A stretch of 35,923 nt of DNA, from the IMG/VR virus record IMGVR_UViG_3300043570_001503, positions 1-35,923 of that record; one strand, given 5' to 3'. The first letter of the stretch is position 1. Each line of letters starts with the position of its first letter. The translations under genes and the position numbers were made by a program. The DNA is from a virus. The notes beneath the pieces were generated by a model. The model had not been told where the DNA came from, did no database searches, and saw only the letters and a program-made list of their open reading frames with translations. This document shows, in pieces, positions 31,664 to 35,923 of this stretch.

Positions 31664-31893
31664 GGGCAACGACGATGGGGGCTCTCATTGACCACCTCCA
31701 GCGCCACTACAAGTGGGACGAGGTACTTCTGGTAAACATCCTCACCGAGGAAGATTACCTAGAATCCTGTGGGGATACTACAATTCCCTGGGAGCGCGGG
31801 GCAGAAATTGTTACTCAGGGCGGTCTCGACTGGCTCAACCCCGAAATTCAGAACTCGATGGCACAAATCATAGGAGAGGAAGAAGAACGATGA
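31660..31893 (+). CDS. Small unknown protein (77 aa)
   Basis: Starting at 31660 gives a typical ATGA overlap with the previous stop; 31654 and 31675 (with GAGGGCAACG upstream) are also possible. The core GALIDHLQRHYKWDEVLLVN and ILTEEDYLESCG resembles small actinophage proteins with a first helix followed by a strand. It ends in an acidic tail (IIGEEEER). Function unknown. Confidence 0.6.
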   Translation: MRATTMGALIDHLQRHYKWDEVLLVNILTEEDYLESCGDTTIPWERGAEIVTQGGLDWLNPEIQNSMAQIIGEEEER

Positions 31894-32114
31894 TTTACGA
31901 AGTCGAAGATATCTACACCTGTAATGGGTGTGACGACGAAGTTGAGATGAGCCTTTCAGGTGAAATCAACGCAGGTATGGCAATCCTGATGGGCAACTGC
32001 CCTGTGTGCGGTCACGAGATTGAGACCGACTGGGTTGAGGTGCCTGAAGGATACGGTTACGACCCCGACTCGCTGGCTGACCAACAGCGCGACGAGGATG
32101 CGTGGGGACGATGA
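31890..32114 (+). CDS. Small zinc-ribbon protein (74 aa)
   Basis: It contains CNGCDDEVEM and CPVCGHEIETDW, so two CxxC knuckles about 25 residues apart form one zinc ribbon. The rest is acidic (DPDSLADQQRDEDAWGR). AGAGGAAGAAG precedes the ATGA overlap. Likely a nucleic acid- or protein-binding early factor; precise role unknown. Confidence 0.65.
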   Translation: MIYEVEDIYTCNGCDDEVEMSLSGEINAGMAILMGNCPVCGHEIETDWVEVPEGYGYDPDSLADQQRDEDAWGR

Positions 32115-32332
32115 GGAAATGCTACGGAGACAAGCACTCCTACCGATACCGCAAGTACGACACGGGTCACGAGTTCCTTTGGTGTGACCGTTGTGAGTTG
32201 ATTTTTGTGGACACAGAAAACAAACTCACCTACCAAGAGAGGCGCGACCTCACTGTCGGAGTCTTTGGCTGTATTGTCGGGCTCCCGATTCTCTGGGCTT
32301 ACATCTGGCTGTACTGGATTGCCTTTTCGTGA
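32111..32332 (+). CDS. Zinc-ribbon protein with C-terminal membrane helix (73 aa)
   Basis: The start overlaps the previous stop (ATGA). The N-terminal half has C4, H8 and CDRC (about 28-31), a probable zinc site (RKCYGDKHSYRYRKYDTGHE). The C-terminal 25 residues (VGVFGCIVGLPILWAYIWLY) form one transmembrane helix. A small membrane-attached early protein might exclude a second phage or alter host membrane enzymes; that is a guess. Not recognised. Confidence 0.6.
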   Translation: MRKCYGDKHSYRYRKYDTGHEFLWCDRCELIFVDTENKLTYQERRDLTVGVFGCIVGLPILWAYIWLYWIAFS

Positions 32333-32757
32333 GTGTTTACGAGCACAGCATCCTGTTGGCTCTACTCAACGCTTCGCGTCCGCTGACTGTCAAAGAGATT
32401 GCTCAGCGGACGCGGAGTTCGATGGCTACCGTGTATCGAATCTGTGCCGAGTCGCCTAAGATTCTCAATGTTGGGGGACGACCTGCCCAGTACTACGCTA
32501 AAAGGTACGATGAACTGGACGCTAAGAACATCCTCGTGGGGTACGAACACCCCAAAGAGGGCTGGCTAAACTGGATTGAGAACGCTAACTGGTCACTCAA
32601 AGACCTGCTGGATGTAAACACACACGACACAAAGAAACGAACGACACGGGCTGACGCGCTTCACGCGCTAGGCGTGATGTTCCTATCCCTGTCGAGCGAC
32701 ATTCGAGAAGGCATTAGCCGACCTGACTGGCGCGAAATCCTAGAACGAGAGCAATGA
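32329..32757 (+). CDS. Winged helix-turn-helix regulator-like protein (142 aa)
   Basis: The first 65 residues (HSILLALLNASRPLTVKEIA; QRTRSSMATVYRICAESPKI; GGRPAQYYAKRY) have the layout of a winged helix-turn-helix of the MarR/IclR kind: helices, recognition helix, then a Gly-rich wing. The remainder is helical, with no ligand domain. GTG start overlapping the previous stop (GTGA). It probably regulates viral or host promoters; the repeated elements near 26-28 kb are possible targets. Confidence 0.6.
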   Translation: MSVYEHSILLALLNASRPLTVKEIAQRTRSSMATVYRICAESPKILNVGGRPAQYYAKRYDELDAKNILVGYEHPKEGWLNWIENANWSLKDLLDVNTHDTKKRTTRADALHALGVMFLSLSSDIREGISRPDWREILEREQ

Positions 32758-34679
32758 GTAACATCAACGAACTATCCACACGGCTACACCTTGAGGCTGA
32801 GGCGCGAGAAGGCAAGCGCAAGCAACTCGAACAGTTGCTCGGTGAAATGGAGCAAGCCGACAAGCAAGAAGCCTCTACTCGTGCCCTTGTGCGCGAAGAG
32901 AAGAAGCGTGTCGAGCGTGAAGAGAAGCGAGCCGAGGCTCGTGAGCAAGCCGATGCGGTCACTGCCGACATTGAGCGACTCAAAGAACAGTTTGCTCGCC
33001 TTGCTGAAGGCAAGCCGTGGTACTCAGGGAACGACGAGGTTGCCCCTATCCTGCCCTTCCAGTGGGATGGTGTCCTATTCGGTGCTGGTGCTAAGCGATG
33101 GATTCTAGGCGACGGTATGGGGCTGGGCAAGACACGACAGAGCATCGGCTGGCTTGACCTAGTGAAGTCCAAGAAGGTGCTCATCGTGTGCCAAGCCGAC
33201 ATCTGTGACCAGTTCGCTGGAGAGGTGATGGAGTTGGCTCCGCACCGCAAAGTGTACAATCTGTACCGCAAGAAGCCCAAGACCCGCCACGCCCTGATGG
33301 ATGCGATTATGGCTGAGACCGAGGCTGTCGTCATTGTGAACTATGAAATCTGGCGCAGAGACAATGACCTGCTGGCTCGCCTTATGGAGTGGCAGATTGA
33401 CTCGCTCATCATTGACGAGGCACACAACCTGAAGAACACGGCGAGCGCCAACTACAAATACATTCAGATGCTGTGCAAAGTAGACAACACCTGCCCTAAC
33501 TGTCACAAACTGATTCGCGGACTGTATATAAATGAGCAGTCAAAGATGCAGATTGTCAAGCCGTGCCCTCACTGTAAGTGGGTCAAGGGGATGGATGCCA
33601 GAGTTAGGCACACCTTTGCACTTGACAAGTGGCTATCTACCAAGAGCCTGAAGAACATCTGCTTCACCACAGGAACCCCGCTGCTCAACAGCCCTCTCGA
33701 CATTTACGCCCTACTCCACCTCTGTGACCCCGTACTGTTCAGCAGTCAGCGCTCCTTTATGTCGTCGTTCTGTATTCAGAACTACCACACGGGCAAGATT
33801 GAGTTCCGTGACGGGCAGATTGAGAACCTCAAGCCCCTCATCGCTGGGCGCTTTATCTCCCGCAACCGAACTGACGCTGGCATTATCCTCCCTAAGCAAC
33901 GCAAACACCTCATCCGTGTAGACATTGACGAGGAAAGCCATCCGAAGCAGTACAAGGTCATCAAGCAACTCACTGAACGCGCACAGATTCTTCTTGAGTC
34001 GGGCGAGGGGCTGACCATTATGCACCTCATCTCCCTGATTACCCGTAAGCGACAGGCGAACGTCTGGCCTGGTGGCATCGAGGTCAAGGATGCTGACGGC
34101 AATGTTGTCTTCTCTGTCGGCTCCGAGGTACAAGAATCAGCCAAGTTTGACAGCGCCCTTGAGCACATCCTTGACATCCACAGTCAGGGACGACGACAGG
34201 TGCTATTCAGTCAGTTCACCACAGCAATCAACGCTTTTGCTGACATCCTCGAAGACCGAGGGCTTCGCGTGGCAAAGCTAACGGGTAAGACCCCCAAGCC
34301 CTTGCGTGACGAAATCAAACGCAACTTCTTCCGAGGAGTCAAGGAGGAGCCTCGCTGGGACATTGTGCTGTGCAACTACAAGACTGGGGGCACTGGGCTG
34401 AACCTGACCGATGCCACAGCAACACACATTATTGACGAGGAGTGGAATCCTGGCAAGCGCGACCAAGCGTATGCTCGGACTGACCGCATCGGGCAGACAG
34501 AAGAGAATGATGTCTATGTGTATCGCATCCCTGCTTCTGTAGATACTTGGATGGCTAACACCATTCACCGCAAAGAGCGTATGGTGTCAGAGTTCGCTGA
34601 TACGATTACGAAAGAAAACGATAACGAGGTTTCTGTCGAAGGAATCCTTGATGCAATCAAGAACGGAGAAATGCTGTGA
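32754..34679 (+). CDS. SNF2-type (superfamily 2) DNA helicase/ATPase (641 aa)
   Basis: The first 85 residues are a charged coiled coil. Then come motif I GDGMGLGKT (119-127), motif II DEAH (221-224), a zinc ribbon insertion CPNC (247-250) and CPHC (271-274), motif III TGTP (306-309), the second RecA-like domain with VLFSQFT (483-489), motif V GGTGLNL (545-551) and motif VI ARTDRIGQ (574-581). It resembles SWI/SNF translocases and should remodel protein-DNA complexes or assist replication and recombination. The ATGA overlap couples it to the wHTH gene. Confidence 0.9.
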   Translation: MSNINELSTRLHLEAEAREGKRKQLEQLLGEMEQADKQEASTRALVREEKKRVEREEKRAEAREQADAVTADIERLKEQFARLAEGKPWYSGNDEVAPILPFQWDGVLFGAGAKRWILGDGMGLGKTRQSIGWLDLVKSKKVLIVCQADICDQFAGEVMELAPHRKVYNLYRKKPKTRHALMDAIMAETEAVVIVNYEIWRRDNDLLARLMEWQIDSLIIDEAHNLKNTASANYKYIQMLCKVDNTCPNCHKLIRGLYINEQSKMQIVKPCPHCKWVKGMDARVRHTFALDKWLSTKSLKNICFTTGTPLLNSPLDIYALLHLCDPVLFSSQRSFMSSFCIQNYHTGKIEFRDGQIENLKPLIAGRFISRNRTDAGIILPKQRKHLIRVDIDEESHPKQYKVIKQLTERAQILLESGEGLTIMHLISLITRKRQANVWPGGIEVKDADGNVVFSVGSEVQESAKFDSALEHILDIHSQGRRQVLFSQFTTAINAFADILEDRGLRVAKLTGKTPKPLRDEIKRNFFRGVKEEPRWDIVLCNYKTGGTGLNLTDATATHIIDEEWNPGKRDQAYARTDRIGQTEENDVYVYRIPASVDTWMANTIHRKERMVSEFADTITKENDNEVSVEGILDAIKNGEML

Positions 34680-35302
34680 ACATTGTCGCGTCATCCTGTT
34701 GGGGATGTGTTACTGGGCTTCACTTCGAGTGCCTCGCACCTGTCGATGAAACTGAAGAAGGCTTTGTCCATTGTTGCTGTGTGTACGCGCACGTCATTGT
34801 TGAGGACGAGAAGGAGAAGCGTGGTGTGGGTCGCCCGATGCTAGATGTGTCGGAGATTACAGACATTCGCTCGACAGGGCGTAAACGCGCTGCAATGTTG
34901 TACCCCATCTTTGCCGATATGCAATGCGAGTGGGCGTTCCTGCGTAGCGCAGGTGGAGGTATTGAGCCCATCATCGGCTGTAATGGCAACATTATTCAGC
35001 CCATCAAGACTGGCCCGAGCAAGGGAGACCGTCATCACGGCCCCGACAAGAGCGTTATCAACAATAGCCCTGAGAATGTGCACCGCATCTGCTCGCCTTG
35101 CCACAACCGCTGGCATGCCCAGAACAACAAGTTCTATGGCGAGCGCCCCCCTGCTGACCAGCCCTACCTTCCCCTCAGCGAGCACGGAGAGGTGAAGGTG
35201 CATGACCGCGACACGCGGGCAACACCCGAAGAAATCCAGGAAAACAACGAGTATTGGGCATCTAAGAAAAACTTGCTCGATAAAGTTGACACTAAAGACT
35301 AG
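34676..35302 (+). CDS. HNH endonuclease with N-terminal zinc cluster (208 aa)
   Basis: An N-terminal cysteine group (SSCWGCVTGLHFECL; VHCCC) is followed by an HNH domain: HHGPDKSVINNSPENVHRIC (120-139), then SPCHNRWHAQN (140-150). His121, Asn134, His136 and the CxxCHxxWH end are good candidates for the metal-binding and catalytic residues. Such genes often lie next to SF2 helicases in actinophages. The GTG start (34676) overlaps the helicase stop. It may process viral or host DNA, or be a homing-type enzyme fixed in the early operon. Confidence 0.8.
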   Translation: MNIVASSCWGCVTGLHFECLAPVDETEEGFVHCCCVYAHVIVEDEKEKRGVGRPMLDVSEITDIRSTGRKRAAMLYPIFADMQCEWAFLRSAGGGIEPIIGCNGNIIQPIKTGPSKGDRHHGPDKSVINNSPENVHRICSPCHNRWHAQNNKFYGERPPADQPYLPLSEHGEVKVHDRDTRATPEEIQENNEYWASKKNLLDKVDTKD

Positions 35303-35334
35303 GTACGCTAATGTTCTTTGTAAACACACAAAGA
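35302..35334 (+). promoter_or_regulatory. GGTACGCTA motif and leader stem-loop before the exonuclease gene
   Basis: GGTACGCTA (35302-35310) at the end of the HNH gene is followed by TCTTTGT / ACAAAGA (35315-35321, 35328-35334; 6-base loop). GAAAGG and the ATG at 35359 follow. No suitable -35 is visible. Confidence 0.45.
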
Positions 35335-35358
35335 TTTGACTATATGAAAGGCACTCAA

Positions 35359-35923
35359 ATGCATTTATGGCTTGACATCGAAACAACGGGGCTTGACCCC
35401 AAGAATGACCTCATCCTCGAAGTGGCGTGGTTTACTACTGACCGCAACCTCGTCGAAGGAACACCGAAGAACACCTCGTTTGTTCACAACGACTACCCGA
35501 CAGTTCAGGACTTGCTGAAAGCTAACCCCGATGTGCTTCGCATGCACACCGACAGTGGGCTTCTTCTGGAAATGGCTGGTGCTTATGCAGGTACTGGCAA
35601 CCAAATGCTCAGCCTGTCAGACATCGAAGACCTTATCATCAAAGACCTGCCTCACAAGAAGGAATGGGTGCTCTCAGGAGCCAGTGTCCACTTTGACAGG
35701 TCATTCATTGCAGAGCACATGCCTCGCCTACACGAGCACCTGTCGTACCGTCACCTTGACACCTCATCCATTCGTACCATGATGACGGCATGTAACGTGG
35801 GGTACCCCGACACTATGGTGGGTACTAAGCACCGAGCACTCGATGACATCCTCGACACACACAAGATGGCAGTCGCTTACTACAAGTTCATCAGCGAAGC
35901 AGTAATGCTGATGGTAGGTAAGT
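35359..35923 (+). CDS. Oligoribonuclease-like DEDDh 3'-5' exonuclease (cut by the right edge)
   Basis: 188 residues are visible. Catalytic residues: Asp6 and Glu8 in LWLDIETTGLD; a third Asp in SGASVHFDRSFI, equivalent to the conserved Orn motif; YRHLDTSSI; and His plus Asp in KHRALDDILDT. This order and the near-complete length match oligoribonuclease, which degrades 2-5 nucleotide RNA pieces. For a phage it would recycle host RNA or help early DNA replication. ATG at 35359 has GAAAGGC upstream; the in-frame ATG at 35345 lacks a ribosome site. Only the last residues are missing. Confidence 0.85.
   Translation, partial: MHLWLDIETTGLDPKNDLILEVAWFTTDRNLVEGTPKNTSFVHNDYPTVQDLLKANPDVLRMHTDSGLLLEMAGAYAGTGNQMLSLSDIEDLIIKDLPHKKEWVLSGASVHFDRSFIAEHMPRLHEHLSYRHLDTSSIRTMMTACNVGYPDTMVGTKHRALDDILDTHKMAVAYYKFISEAVMLMVGK

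Noticed and set aside
32714-33334. 206-aa minus-strand frame opposite the helicase
   Set aside because: Shadow of a GC-rich coding region, Ser/Arg-rich and without ribosome site.
35286-35309. TTGACA plus TACGCT as a standard promoter before the exonuclease
   Set aside because: Spacing is only 12 bases, and TTGACA is part of the HNH coding sequence.
34841-35386. 181-aa minus-strand frame opposite the HNH gene
   Set aside because: Antisense shadow, no start signal; the plus-strand HNH motifs are clear.
1-35923. Search for tRNA genes, integrase, excision genes and insertion sequences
   Set aside because: No cloverleaf-like sequence in the few intergenic gaps and no recombinase or transposase motifs in any convincing frame.

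Overview
The window is part of the genome of a lytic-looking, double-stranded DNA tailed phage with a short-tailed (podovirus-like) virion. Evidence for this is the large terminase, portal, scaffold, HK97-type major capsid protein, a P22/T7-style adaptor and nozzle pair, and a giant 1840-residue internal/ejection-type protein, with no tape measure, tube or sheath gene. An actinobacterial host is suggested (inference) by the small zinc-binding early proteins, the M23 plus peptidoglycan-binding lysin, GTG starts, TANNNT-like -10 elements and an apparently leaderless gene. No integrase, excisionase, tRNA or CRISPR array was seen. Both window ends cut through genes, so the genome continues on both sides.

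Layout. Positions 1-26173 read leftward and form the late block. Going 5' to 3' on the minus strand it holds two small regulatory-type genes and an HTH protein, a small membrane peptide, a small-terminase-like protein, tail fibre and receptor-binding genes with a metallophosphoesterase, a small conserved protein, holin, endolysin, TerL, two heavily overlapping genes, portal, scaffold, major capsid, adaptor, nozzle, several small glutamine/alanine-rich virion proteins, the giant internal protein, and an NlpC/P60 hydrolase cut by the left edge. Positions 26317-35923 read rightward and form the early block.

The start of the early block (26.2-28.8 kb) is unusual. It is a row of short cassettes, each with a near-identical upstream element (core TGGAAACAAGTGGA), a stem-loop just before a GAAAGG-type ribosome binding site, one or two tiny genes, and a strong hairpin terminator. 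A 550-bp gene-free stretch with several stable stem-loops follows. After it comes a tightly coupled operon of small unknown proteins (ATGA/TAATG/GTGA overlaps), a HicA-like/HTH protein, zinc-ribbon proteins, a winged-helix regulator, a SNF2-type helicase, an HNH endonuclease and an oligoribonuclease-like DEDDh exonuclease cut by the right edge.

How they work together (inference). Early genes are transcribed rightward from the divergent region near 26.2 kb and take over host transcription and nucleic-acid metabolism. Late genes are transcribed leftward for packaging, capsid assembly, DNA ejection, receptor binding and lysis.
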